Origin: Pterobdella sp. o SKG-2022
Taxonomy: Eukaryota; Annelida; Clitellata; Hirudinida; Piscicolidae
NCBI GenBank assembly: GCA_964035795.1
Contig: OZ038325.1
Span: 7,155,582-7,219,581 of the forward strand
DNA: 64,000 bases
Direction: 5' to 3'
The first letter of the stretch is position 1; the number at the start of each line of letters is the position of its first letter. The notes under the pieces are model-generated. The model made no database searches. It was not told the DNA's origin and saw nothing but the letters and a program-made list of their open reading frames with translations. A program made the position numbers and the translations under genes. Shown piece by piece: positions 11,508-24,500 of this stretch.

Positions 11508-13356
11508 AACATTCAGATATGAAAATAATATTCAAAACACGTGAGAAGTGAACAAAATATATAAATGCGACACAAAAATGGAAAAAAAAAATAAATTTAC
11601 TAAACAAAACTAAAACACAACAAAAATTAATTTGAATCTAAAAAGGAAACCGCGAACCTCGTCTCGAAAATGAAAAGCAACAACAGACGGATTTAACTAG
11701 AATCAGTCCAAACACGCTGTATATATATCATTCAAATGATAAGGTTGATACTAATAGTTGGTGTTATACTTTGTGTATCTTTTTTTTTGTTATTTAACGG
11801 AATATATATAGGTGAATTTATATATAAGTATATATGTGTTTGCGTGTGTGTTTATATATATATACGTGTATGTGTGTGTATATATGTACAAAATTATTTA
11901 AAATTTCCGTATTCAATTCAAACTAAATACTGTAAAAGCGCGCGAAAAAAAATTTTATATAATTTGGAAGATAAATTATAAATAGAAAAATATTAACCAA
12001 ATTATATGAATAAATAATTAAGAAGAAAATTAAATACTAATAAAAGTATATAATAATGAAAACGAAACTGAACCAGGCCAGTGTGCAGTTAAACTTTAAG
12101 GTTATGTGGTTTTAATAGAGATTTGTGTTGTCATGAGAGAACATCTAGCTTCAAATTTTATTATAATGATGGCACTCATAAATGAATAAAAAAAAACAAA
12201 AATAATAAAAAAAGCTTTTGTTTTTGTTCTGTATCTGAAATATTCACAAAACTCTTCAATGGGGATTATCCTTATTAGCATTAATATCATCAACTCATTT
12301 ATACACTATGAACTTGAGAATGAAAATTCTGTTATTGAATGCGCTCAGATCTCTGTGAAAAAGCTAGAGTAGAAGGCGCAGGTTGAGAGAAAAATTCTAC
12401 AAATGAAAGGCGATGAGTATGGAGAGATTTCAAAGAAACGAGCTAATGCATCCACATACCAAATTTCAAAAACCTGAAAGGCTGATTGACCTGGTTAATG
12501 AAGGAAGCTTGTATAAACATGTGTGCATTCATAAATATATGATCATATGTTTGTTTAAAAAAAATGGTATAAATAAGTAGATTAGGTAATTTTTATTTGT
12601 TTTTTATCTTAAAAATAATACAAACAATAATAATAATCCTATTATCGTTATTTTTATTAATAAAATAAATAATTTTGATAAAATTTATTAAGATAATTTT
12701 TTAATCTTAGTTTCCACACCGTAAATACCATAAAACCAACAACTAGACTCTAGAATTTGTATCACACCATGTGATGAAACCCAAGATGCAAATGATATTA
12801 ACATTTACCATTATAATCATATGATAATCATTACAAGCATAAAGTCAATTATCATAAAAACTTCACGTTTATTTATACATTTAATTTTTCATTCATAAAA
12901 AATTTGGATAAAAAGGTATGGAAATATCAAGCTGATAACCTGGCAAAACAAAAACTCTTCATCATAATCTCTATGAAGAATTTGCTTGTAATGTCCCCCT
13001 AAGTGTTTTTATTGGAAGAGTTGTGCCTCAGAAATTAATTGACCCGTTTGTTGATTTTTGATGTGTTAAAAAAATCAATACAGGTGAAAACTTTTTATTG
13101 AATTGGAACAAAAATTTTAAATGACTGTTTTTTTTGAAACTTTAAGCTTAATAGTATACTTTTTATTGTTTAATAAAACAATAAGTGGAATTTTTTCGGA
13201 AATACTTAGCTATTAAACCATTGAGATTCTTATTAATTTGAAAATTTCAATTTGATACTAAATAAATGTCAATTTTATTTCATACTTTCATAATCTTCAT
13301 TAGAGTTTACTGACATCCAAGTTATAAAAATAAAACCTTGTAACTTTTGGCTTATT

Positions 13357-13510
13357 GTCGGCCCGTATGGCTCAGCTTTAGCCTAATATCGAAAGTTCGA
13401 TCCCGCGTAGGCCGAAAATTAGCACCTGTTCCACAGAGTGTTTTCGCTAAATTAGATTCATAGCAAGTGCTTTGATCTATAAGTAAAAAAGCGTCATATA
13501 AACCACATTC
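13357..13510 (+). mobile_element. tRNA-derived SINE
   Basis: It begins GTCGGCCCGTATGGCTCAG, has a box B at GTTCGATCCC, then the family tail AGCACCTGTTCCACAG..TTTTCGCTAAATTA..GCAAGTGCTTTGATCTATAAG. It is the same family as 26474-26656, but the copy is diverged and has lost part of the anticodon-arm region. Confidence 0.75.
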
Positions 13511-15686
13511 TTTTAATAGATGAATTCACTCATAGCCGACGACCAAAACTGGAAGCTAACCAATTAAAATATTGGTTCGATTTACTTAAAATATGTCTCA
13601 CAAGCCAAGAATCATCTGGACTTGCGCATGAAAAATTCATCAGAAATTATAAAACGAATCGAAAATATATTTCAAAAAAATATACTTCAAAAATTCAAAC
13701 ATAATTACAAAATAAAATATTTTCGAATATTTGTTACCATCATTGAGTGGGTATGAGAGTGGTTGATGAAGATAATTCTGATGCTTATAAACACAATTTG
13801 AAATTGTTGGATTGGTATTTTATATTTACAATTGAAAGAAGATACAACAAGTGATCAGAAATAATGAGAAAAATCAAAAAAACTAATAATGATAATAATA
13901 ATGAAATAAAAAATATTTTTGAACAATATAAAAATTAAGTAGACAAAAAAATAATTAAACAGAAAAATGAATTAAAAACTGAAGCAATATAAAAGAAACA
14001 TTTGAAAAAGACCATGAATCCTTAAGCCTCATACTAACCAACCCAACCCCTACTGTAAGGGATTCAAATGCCAGTTTCAACTCACATGGCCAGAAATAGT
14101 ATAAAAATGTAAAAGAAACATACAATAAAAAAATAATAATGGGAATAATAATAAAAGTAGTAATAATAATTATATCGATAGTAAAAACAATAATAATAAC
14201 AACAAAAATAATAATAATGTAGAAAAATAATATACGAGCTTCATTATAGTGATGTTAAACCCAGTGAGCTTCAAAACCACTATTTGTGCTTCAGTCACTT
14301 TGTTTGGCGCTATAGAAACTATTATTATTATTATTATTATGTACACAAACATATCATGTTACATCACTCAAGAATGGAACCTGAATGAATGCATATTATG
14401 AAACTCAGCAGTGGTTGAAACGATAAACTAATGCTCATGATAATAATATTTAATTTGTATGTTGAGATGTTAGGAAATGAAGTTGGAATTTATAAGCAAC
14501 AACAGAATTTAAAAAGCTAAATCATTTTGAACGATGAAATTAATAGATATTATTAGAAATCGAATAAAATCCATGTTAGAATTGTCATATCTATGAAAAC
14601 TTCAATTACATTACACAGCATTCAGTTATTTTGCATCCATAGTTTATAATACACAGTGGTCTAGAAACTCCTGGAGTTGATGCCACTATAATCATACTCG
14701 TAATTGATTTGATAGAGATGAATTTTACCTGTCACTTATTGCGGCTATGTTTTAATATAATATTATAACACCAGTCTTCAAGGGCTGATGCTTGCAACAT
14801 CATAAAATAAAGTTTTTAGCTTCTTGAATTAAAATGATGGCGAGAAAAGTAAGATTGAGTTTATAACATTAATCCTCATTATCTTCTTCTTCCTCCTCCT
14901 CCTCCTTCTCCTCATCATCATCATCTTTATCATTATCATCATCATCAAGTCTTAACAGAGTGAGACAATCTTGAAAAACAGAATAATAAATTATATAGTT
15001 AATAAACTAGTAATTGTTTTGTACAATAATTTTCACTTAAGATACACGACCCATCCAACAGTAGTTATCTATATAATCTATCCAAAAATGATAATCTATA
15101 TAACCAAATTTCAATGGATGGTAAGCCACACATTAACCTATAGGTATTAGCAACCCATATAATCAACTCAACGAAGGTAAGCCACCCATCCAAAACAACG
15201 ATGGTGAGCCACCTATCCAACTCAACGATGGTAAGTTAATATAAACCTTAATTGCATCGATGACGTTTGAATATTGCAGTTCCATTTGGTTCAAGGATGA
15301 AAACAAATAATAGTAAGTAAGTTGAAACGATGATTATATTAAAAATAATGAAATGAATATTAATAAGAATAAAAATAATAATAACAATAATAAAAAATAT
15401 GATAAAGAAATAATTAAATTCAAATCTATAAATAATTCAAATAACAAGAGTAATGAATAAATGAAATAATGGAGTATGTAAAATGGCGGCAAGTTGAGTT
15501 GAAACGTCATCATGATATCAATGAGAACAATTTTAAAAATATGAATAACAAGATGAAACCAAAACAACAACAACAATAATAATAATAATGAGTATGATAA
15601 TAATGAAAAAAATATTAGTCAAAATGGTAATGCTAAAAAAAAATAATAATAATAAAAACAATAATAGAAACAATAACAGCTGGTCA

Positions 15687-18600
15687 CTACCGCACAGAGG
15701 ACAATTCAATGGCCTTGGATAGGATCAGCTGGACGTCTGTCGTTGGGTAGTTCTGGGAAGGTTTTTTTTGTTATTATTATTATTATTTTTATTATTATTT
15801 GATTAACAATAATGATGACCATAAGAATAAAAAAAAATAATAATATAGAAACCATAATAACAACAATAATAAAAACGATAATAATAATAATAATAACGAT
15901 AATAATAATAATAATATATCTTTCTTATTACTACTATTACACACACACACCTGTATAAGCTTGACATTATGTGAAAAGTCTCCTTCAAGCAATTCTTCTC
16001 TCTTGAGGCTGCCGACAGATGAATGGAAAACAATAAATATAACAGTAAGATAAAATAAGGAAATACATGTGTTGGATGATAGATTGAAGATGCCGTTAGA
16101 AGCGAAAAAAAATCAAATAAAAAAAAGAATATACATGAGAAAAATTGAGAAATAATGAAACGATAATAAAATAGAAAAAAAAACAATAAAAATAACAGAA
16201 AAAAACAAAAAATAATATAAAAAAAACAAACACAAGCATGGCACAGCAGAAGTAGGTGAGAAAGTCGAAGCGTTTTGAGTCTGCAAACAAGGAGTCCCAA
16301 ATCCTCAGTGTGTCTGCCATCATCATCCTTATCATCATTATTATCACAAGCGATATTATCATTAACATCATCATCAGCCTCAGCAACATCATCATCATCA
16401 TCATTCTCATCCGTTCTTAAGCTTGTATTAACCGGGTAGGTTGAACTCTTGTGTGAGTAAAATACTGAACCATCTAAAGGCAAAAAACTGTGGTTTAATG
16501 TCCTGCTCTGTGAGTCTGTGTGTTTCAGTAAGTTGATGATAAACTAATAAAAACAAAAATAATAATAATAATAAACTAATAATAATAATAAATAATAACA
16601 ATAATTTAAAAAATAAGAATATCAAAAGTAGTAATATAATTGTTTTTTAACTTGTGCCATAGTTGAGGATCAACGGTTTTTAACGTTTGTAAAAATAAGT
16701 GCATCTTGTATCCTGGGTGGTGGATGGTTGGGTTGATGGACGCATGAATGAGTGGATAGAAAAAAAGTTAATGTATTGATGATAGCTTAATTTAAAATTG
16801 GTAACAAATGAAAAATAATATTAATAATGATTATGATAAAATTAATAATAGTAATAAGCTCATTAACACATAACTTAAGGGCATTGATGATCAACCAAAG
16901 CAACTAGTAGTAAATGCATCAACAAACGCCCATTCACTAACACTATAAAACTACAACTACAAAATTATAAAAAACCTCAACCCAAATCACACCTCACCAG
17001 CCCCACGTTCTACACACTATTCTCATCCGCCAACCACTACCTCTAACTCCATCTCACCAACCCTTCTTCCTATCCCCCCCTCCATCCACCAACCGATGCC
17101 AGAAGATGAGTCATCTAGAAATTTTATAAAGTTGTCCCTGATCTCACTCATGAGGGCAGTTAAAACCCAAAAAGTGTCTGCCTCAGCGTGTTCTGTATGG
17201 AGAGAAAAACAGACAGATAGCTAAATCGATAGGTGGATAGCTAGATAAATTGATTTTCTTTTGCATTCATTCACGTTTACGCAGGTGCAGATAGATAGAG
17301 GAAAAGAAGGATAGAGACTTAGCAAAGGAGGAAGGTAGAAAAATGAAGAAATAGAGACATAGAAAAGTGAGTAAATAGAACAGTAGTTAGATAGATAGAT
17401 GGATGCATGCATAGAGGAGTAGGCAGAAAAAGAAGTAGATAGATAAATGGATAGACATAGGCAGGTGAAAAGATAGGTGGATAGAGATATATCTAGATTA
17501 ATAAATAATAAAAACAACCTTGGTTTTGTGCATCCTGATAGAAGACGTAATACAAAGGTCCTACTATTTCATTCATACCCTGGTGCAAACAATAGTTTTT
17601 ATTGCATATTATTTTTTTTTATTTTATTCTTTTTTATTGTTGTTATTATTAATTCATTATTTATATTATTATTTTTATTAATATTTAACCTGCACATATC
17701 CCTGGCCAGGGTTAAGCTTAACATATATGAAAAGAATGCGCTCCACCACCTAATAATAATAGTAATAACAATATCTATTATTATGTTTTTTATTCTTAAA
17801 TGATTATTAATATATTATTTATTTTATCGACCTCCCAATGAACTTCTTGATCGCTAGGTGAAGATTTATCAACTTTTTTCTGAGGTTCACTCTGAATTGT
17901 TGGACAATGTTACTATTAATATCATATATCATTATAGTTACTATTAATAGCATACCTTTTCAAATCATATTAATGTAATGACAAAAAAATAATTATATCA
18001 TTTACTATTCTTGAAACCGAAATATGTGAATTTTGAATTTATAATAAATATTAAACGGTACTATTTATAAACTAATAATGAAAACATTTTTGTTGCTATA
18101 AATAACCTGCTGTAAGGAAACACCTTTCCAATCAGCACTGATATTTTTAGCTTCCAACATTGACCTCTCGACTCTTGCCCTCAATAACTTTCCTCTGTAA
18201 ACTAGGTCAGCACTTGTAGCTACCACTCGTTGAAAAAAATCTAGGTCAGGGTAGAGTCGTCTGATGGGTGTGTTAAGGATGTGATTTGTGTGTGCTGGAG
18301 TGTAATTAAATATGATGTGTTTGGTCGTTTGCTTCTACAGATGAAGATATACATGTTTGTATGTGTGTGAGAAATAACTGTGACAAATATTTTATGCGTG
18401 TATCGAGAAGGTGTCGAAAATGAGACCAAACTTTAGAACCTCAAATTCCCCCCACAGAAAACCTTCGACCAGCATAAAAATCCTACGACCACTACCCTAA
18501 CTCCACTCCTACAACAACCTCACAACACCCATCGCAGACCTGCAGTCTTTATTGATTTGCAAAAGGGTTTCATTGTCCTTGAAGTACTTGGTCCATCGAG

Positions 18601-20314
18601 ATGTTGGGTGGGTGTTCAAAGGCTGGGTTGATTATTGTGATTACTATTAATAGTAGCTATTTTTAATTTATTCCAATATATTGATTTTTAGCAGGTTTAT
18701 GTGCCTTTTTTCGTCCAACCCATACGAGCATGGAAATGGACCTAAAACAATGATGGCGAGTAAGAAAAAATAAAAAAAATGGCCATTAAGCAGTAAAAAA
18801 ATAGCATATTTATTGATAAAATCTCAATTCTCTCCAAGTTTTATAAAATAAAAAATTTTATAATCTCTACAATTACTATCATCATTATCATTATTCCAAA
18901 TAGCTTTATAAGATATCCTAAATTCACTAGGAAAGCAACATTAGATCAACTACTAAGAGGTATAATAACAAATAAGTATAATTTTCAACGCTTTATATCA
19001 AAAGCAACCATTTTAACTAGCGTCATTATTATTTCTATCATTGCCCTGAATAATAAGATTATTATGATTATTAAATTTATTAAGTAACAAAAAACTTTAA
19101 TAATATTTTAAAACCCAACATATAACTACTATTTTCTATGCTCATTAAAAACCCACAAAACTTATATGCTGAACTTAGCTCAGCAAACAATGGGAGCATA
19201 GCATCCCCTAATGTAATTTTGACTTATGAGCAGCTTTGGGGAGTTTTAATACATTTAGTGGATAGTTTTTATGTTGAATATTTATTTAGAGGTGAAAATT
19301 ATGATAATATTATTTTTATCAGTGTTCATAATAGATTACTATTAATGTATTTTTAAATTAATAGTTTTTTTTTCTATAGATGATGATTATTTTTTTTACT
19401 CTTGTTATTTTTCTTATTATTACCACTATCATTGTTTTAATTATTTTTCTTATTTTTTTGATATTAATATTATTATATTACATGGTCATCAGGCATAATA
19501 GTATCCCCCTCATTATCCTGCCTTATTATCTCCTTGGTGAATTGTTCATATGTCTGTCTGTGTGTGTGTGTGTGTTATTGTTATTTCTATTATTTTAATT
19601 AAAATTTTTTTATTTAGTATTAATTATTAGTTTTATTATGAATATTATTATTGATAATATTATTATTACTGGTTTAAATAGTTTTATTAATACCATAAAT
19701 GGAAATATTTCACCAGAATTATTAATTCTTTTAGTTCTCTTTGTACTTAAACAACATTATCATTATGTATAAATTAAACAAAACACTTAAGATTCGATGA
19801 TTTAAAAAATTAGATATAAACAAGCACCTTTGCTTGAGTAAATGTGTGTCCCATTGTGACTTGTCAGATGGCAGGTAGTGAAAGAGCAGCTGGAAAAGTT
19901 ATCTTTATTTTTATATTACTCACTTTTATATTGATCAACATAATGCTATGCTGGTGTTATTGTTGAGAAGAAATACTTGATTGTAATAAATTTTATTATG
20001 CTATAACTAATATTTAATTAAAAAACGATTTTTACTAGTTTGGAAGAAAATTTATTATTCTTCTAAAATTCAGTGCTGTTTAATCTACAGCCATGTTATT
20101 TCAATCTATACATTATTATTAAGTAAATTCAAACTTTCCAAACGGCAGATCTAATGGGAAAATCGTCTAAACAGCCAGCTGTGTTAAATAAAATGAAAAA
20201 AATGATGATTTTAATTTTGAGCTTGTTGAAATCCGCCTACCAACGAAAGTAAGTTTTTTGATCGCTTCAAGATTTATCGGAGATGAAGATAGTAAATTCT
20301 CAAATTGTTTTTTC
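15687..20314 (-). CDS. TBC1D13: TBC1 domain family member 13 (Rab GTPase-activating protein)
   Basis: Exons in translation order: 20314-20241, 20178-20135, 19889-19828, 19557-19482, 18622-18540, 18260-18107, 17891-17832, 17749-17690, 17579-17519, 17192-17094, 16712-16652, 16515-16433, 16313-16232, 16008-15951, 15752-15687. The first exon was not found; the 15 listed total 1123 nt, so it should carry 3n+2 coding bases. The Rab-GAP Arg finger is INKDCRR (IxxDxxR), split over the 18540/18260 junction. The Gln finger is YVQ in NPGQGYVQ, followed by GMNEIVGPLYY. Further family landmarks are YFKDNETLLQ, EHAEADTFW, IRDNFIKFLDDS, PQFFAFRW, RIWDSLFAD and a C-terminal NYPTTDVQLIL. Length (about 375 codons plus exon 1) fits the roughly 400-aa family. 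It would stimulate GTP hydrolysis on Rab proteins in membrane trafficking. It sits between two glutamine synthetase-like paralogs on the same strand. Confidence 0.9.
15878..15915. repeat. (AAT)n microsatellite
   Basis: An AAT/ATA run in the last intron of TBC1D13. Together with the adjacent (CA)n at 15940-15950, which on the coding strand forms a (GT)n donor for the exon 16008-15951, this intron is mostly simple sequence. Confidence 0.8.
18690..18775. repeat. fragment resembling a known molluscan dispersed repeat
   Basis: The segment around CGTCCAACCCATACGAGCAT and the following GGAAATGGACCTAAAACAAT is close to a repeat I recall as abundant in cephalopod and other molluscan genomes (GTCCAACCCATGC..GCATGG). 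This is recollection, not a search. Confidence 0.35.
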
Positions 20315-21218
20315 CTGTGAGATGTTGAATTAAGTTCAATACAGAACCGTTTGTGAGATTAAACATACTTTCCATTTGCCATCTCCAAAAGTTTCAGATA
20401 CTCGCTAAAAGTTAATCTTAGTTAAAATAATGTTAAATTTTTTTTCAACGAATTTAGATTTTAAAGCGAATATTTTTAAAACATATTTTTTTAAAAAAAT
20501 TTAAAATTTCACAAAATTAAATTTTTATAATTCATGGTTTCATATACTTTTTATTCATACAAAGCAAATGATTTGGGCTAAAACTATGCAGAGATACGTA
20601 TATCCTATTACTAATAATAATGAACAAAACAACATTCAAATTTTTTCAAAAAAGTTGATTAAGTTTCCATCAGGACTGACACTACAAACCCAGAGAAAGA
20701 GGGAAAGAAATAAACAATACTACTTAATGAACGAAGGCTTCTAGTACGGAAATTTCACATTTTCAAGTGATAATCTAAATTAATTAATTTTTAAAAAATC
20801 AGAAGAGTTTATGCATCATCTTTAAATAAGAAATTTTAGATGATAAATTTTAATTTTTAATATTCAACAAATCTTTGAAACTTGATTAAATTTTTCAACA
20901 ACTTTGATTGAAAATTTTTTCAAATAATTCAAAAAAAGTATAAATCTCGATTGATGGGGTTCACCACAAAATAGAAAATAACAAAAAAAAGCACATCATG
21001 ATGGCGGATAACTATATTTTTCATGCATTTTTTTAGGGAATCAATATTCAAATAGTCATTTGACTATAATTATTTCCGAAATTTATATTCTTTCAAATAC
21101 TTTAAAAGCGTGTGAAACAAAAAAATGTTACGCAAAAATCTATTTCTAGCAAAAGTCACAAATCATCGTTCTCAATCGATGTTATACATAACCATTTAAT
21201 TATATTAACTAGAAGCTG
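20315..21218. other. region that should hold TBC1D13 exon 1 and promoter; nothing firm seen
   Basis: AT-rich sequence without a recognisable start exon or repeat. A minus-strand exon ending in phase 2 is expected here or inside the SINE-bearing stretch up to 21.5 kb. Confidence 0.35.
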
Positions 21219-21382
21219 GTAATGTAATGTAATGCGGTATTTATAAAGCGCTTTTCTTTAAAAATTTAATGTAACGAAAAACACACTGTGGAACAGGTGC
21301 TAATTGTCGGCCCACGCGGGATCGAACCCGGTAACTTTAGATAGTTAGTCTAATGCTCAACCATTGAGCTATATGGGCCGAC
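21219..21382 (-). mobile_element. tRNA-derived SINE, near full length
   Basis: On the minus strand it reads GTCGGCCCATATAGCTCAAT (box A), later GGGTTCGATCCCG (box B) and GTGGGCCGAC, which pairs with the 5' end like an acceptor stem. It then has the tail AGCACCTGTTCCACAG, AAGCGCTTTATAAATACCGC and a terminal (ATTAC)n. The head looks like a full cloverleaf of about 77 nt, possibly tRNA-Ile-like. Confidence 0.8.
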
Positions 21383-21554
21383 CATGGTATTAACTTCTTG
21401 ATTATATTTCGTGTACTTCAATATAATCTACCCTTAACTAAACTACATTTAAAAGTAAAAAGCGTTCAATTATTGTTCATACAAAAGTTAATAATATATA
21501 AAGATCAATAATTTCAAAAGTTTCTCCCCTCGGTCACTTCTTATAAATCTAAAA

Positions 21555-24500
21555 CTAAAAGTTTATATAATAATCCTTCTCCCACTGACAAAAGTGACTT
21601 GAGTATTCTTTGATCTCTTTCCTCTTTAGTGCTACCACAGCTTCCACCACCTCCTCACCCACCCACTCCTTCGCCCATGTACTTTCTTCCAACTTATTCA
21701 ATGCAGCTTCCAGACTTGTAGGCAGTTTAATCTCGTCTTTTTCTTCTACTTCCTTGTTTCGGCATTCACCCGGATCTGTTGGTGGTTGGTTTTATGGGGG
21801 ATTTAAGGTTGAAATTAGGTGAAAAATTCGAGGTGAATAAAATGATTATTATATCGATTTTTTAAAACTTCTCATTGACAGTTCGTTAAACTAATGCAAA
21901 AATGGAAAAAAGAATTTAAAAATATTCTATCAGAAATCAATGAACAAAAATAATTAACTAATTAATTAATGAAAAATTAACTGAAATAAACTCGAATAAT
22001 TACGTTAAAAAATCAACCAATCACCGGTCTGCTGTTGGATGCCATGGAGGCCTGCAGCCAATAGGAACGCATGACTCAAATGAGGGTTACACAAACCATC
22101 ACTCAACCGGAACTCTAGCCTGGTGACGTATGATGGGCGTATCTTTTGCCCATTCATTTATTCATTTGTGGAAATATTTTATATTTTTGTCAACTTTTTC
22201 ACCAGAGCACTTATCATTTCATTGATCCCCACATGCATCTATCATCCATTCATCCTTCCATCCATCCTTCCGTTTGACAACAGCTTCATTCAATGAATGC
22301 CATCTTTTCATTATTACATCTACCCTTCCATCCATCTCTCATCAAATGACTCATCCACCCATCAACCTATCGTTTGAAGGAACTCTCACCAACACTGTCC
22401 TGTTCTCACCACCCCACGTGACCACGTTAGGGCACCAGGAGGCGTTGTTCAACCTGTTTCATATAGCGCTTTATAAATATTCATCAATTATTTAATCTTT
22501 TTTATACATTGAATTGATGTTGAAGGATTTTTTATTTTATTCGGATTTATTTCTCAATATTTTTTCTTAACTTTTATTTTTATTCTATTTAAAAATAACC
22601 TTTTGTAGCTATTCATAGTCGGACAAAAAATAGCACATGACTCAACCACGTGATCCAAAATTCCACCAATAAAATTGCGGCAAATCTTAGAAATCCCCAA
22701 TTTTTGGTCTTTGGTATCTATAAATAGATTCTCATTGCGGTTGTTCCACAGGGATAGGTTGATGTGGAGACCATTGGCTGTTGAGAGGTTAGTTATTGTT
22801 ATTTTTATTATTATCATTTTTTGTTGTTTTTATTTTTAACTAAAATAAAACAGTTTCATTTTTTTGTTTTTTTATTAAATATATTTCATCTTCTTATTCT
22901 TTGTTATTATTTTCTTATAAAATGTATTATCGCCGTCAAATTTTTTTTCAATTCCAGCACTATCATTAATAATATTAAGTAAACAAAATCAATAAACACA
23001 CAACAAATATCCTGGAAAGGTACTGGCATAAAAGTCGCTCTAAGACCTTCTTCTTCCGCCAAGCTCTGCGTATATTCATCTTTACTTAAAAAAAACTCAT
23101 GAATATTAATGATATCGATTGAACTAAAAATAGAATTTATTGAAAATGAATATTGATTGAAAGAATTTATATAATATAATAAAAACTAGCAATATAAAAA
23201 TCAAACTCGATAATTAAAAAACATATAATCTAAAAATAGCCTCATGAATATTGTTCACCTTGATCATAAATTTCATGAAAGAAGTTCGATCGGAGTTTTG
23301 CAAGCAGTCCGTGTATCCATAGTTGATCTGGTGGACAATAAAGACAATATTACTTCCTTTGCACCGGAGTGTGTCTATAACATGTTATACTTAGGCTATA
23401 CTTACCAAAATCAATGGCTGGTTTTGCTTATTTAATGTACTAAAACTTCCATAAATCGACATTAAACATTTTTGTATATCGTTTTACCGTATATTTAGTT
23501 TTTGTGTCAGTTTATATTTGTTTATTTTGCATTTTCATTTTTCTTCCAATAAAACGAACGTTTAAACTTTAGGTAACAGAACTGAAATGCAAGGTTTGAC
23601 AAAATCAATATCTAAGACTAAAGTCAATCAACTATATGAAAAAAATATAAATTCAACATATAACAATAACAAGTGTAATAATAATGATGATATTAATAAA
23701 AAGATGATAAGAATAATAGTAATAATAATTATTATACAATATATTAAAAACATATTATAATAAGATATTTATATATAAAATGTATAATAATATAATATGA
23801 AAAAATAATATCTTTGAAATTAAATTTTAAAAGCATAATTTTTTTGAGTGAAAATATAAATGAAAATGGAAACAACCAAAAGATCATTTAACTCAGTATT
23901 ATTCACAAAAGCTATTTTTAGACAAAAATATTGAATATATATAATTTATTTTCAAGTATTCACCTCGTATTGACTGCTCGACGCTTCATGGTCTATCTAA
24001 TCGATGCAATGGTTTCAATTTATTAGAAATTCATAGTTGAAAATTTGTTATAGATTATGAGCTTATACTTGTGAACGAATAATAGATAATTATCAGATTT
24101 TAATTTGTTTTTGGTGATGAATTAATATTTTTTATGATTTCTTATCAATATTAATAATTAGCAATTATTATTGGGGGTTTATTGGGACTTTAACTTGTTT
24201 AGAAATGTCTCACTGTTAACGAAAAGCTTTATGATATGAAAAAAATAATTTTATTTTGTGTTTTTGTATTAGTTATATGATAAGTTATTGATAAAATGCA
24301 TCATTACATTAACTCATTAATTAAAATTAAGCTATGAACAATTAGTAATAATTTGAAAGAATGGATATGCAAATGAAGCTAATGAGCTGATGAATATACA
24401 AATTAGAGGATCAATATGCAAATTAGGGGATGAATATGCAAATTAGGTGATCAATATACAAATGAAGGGATGAATATGCAAATGAGGTAATTAATATGCA

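Larger units (their letters stand above)
10982..15686. other. intergenic region between paralog 1 start and TBC1D13 stop
   Basis: About 4.7 kb upstream of paralog 1. It holds a tRNA-like SINE head at 11436-11507, a SINE at 13357-13510, AT/TG-rich runs near 11820-11890, many (ATT)n/(AAT)n runs, an interrupted TCC/ATC tract at 14884-14948, and a short irregular duplication near 15150-15235 (words like AGCCACCCATCCAA...AACGATGGT). No convincing exon was seen on either strand. Confidence 0.45.

Noticed and set aside
15803..16483. 226-codon minus-strand frame
   Set aside because: It crosses TBC1D13 exons in parts but mostly reads introns of ATT/ATC repeats; the spliced chain explains the conserved residues.
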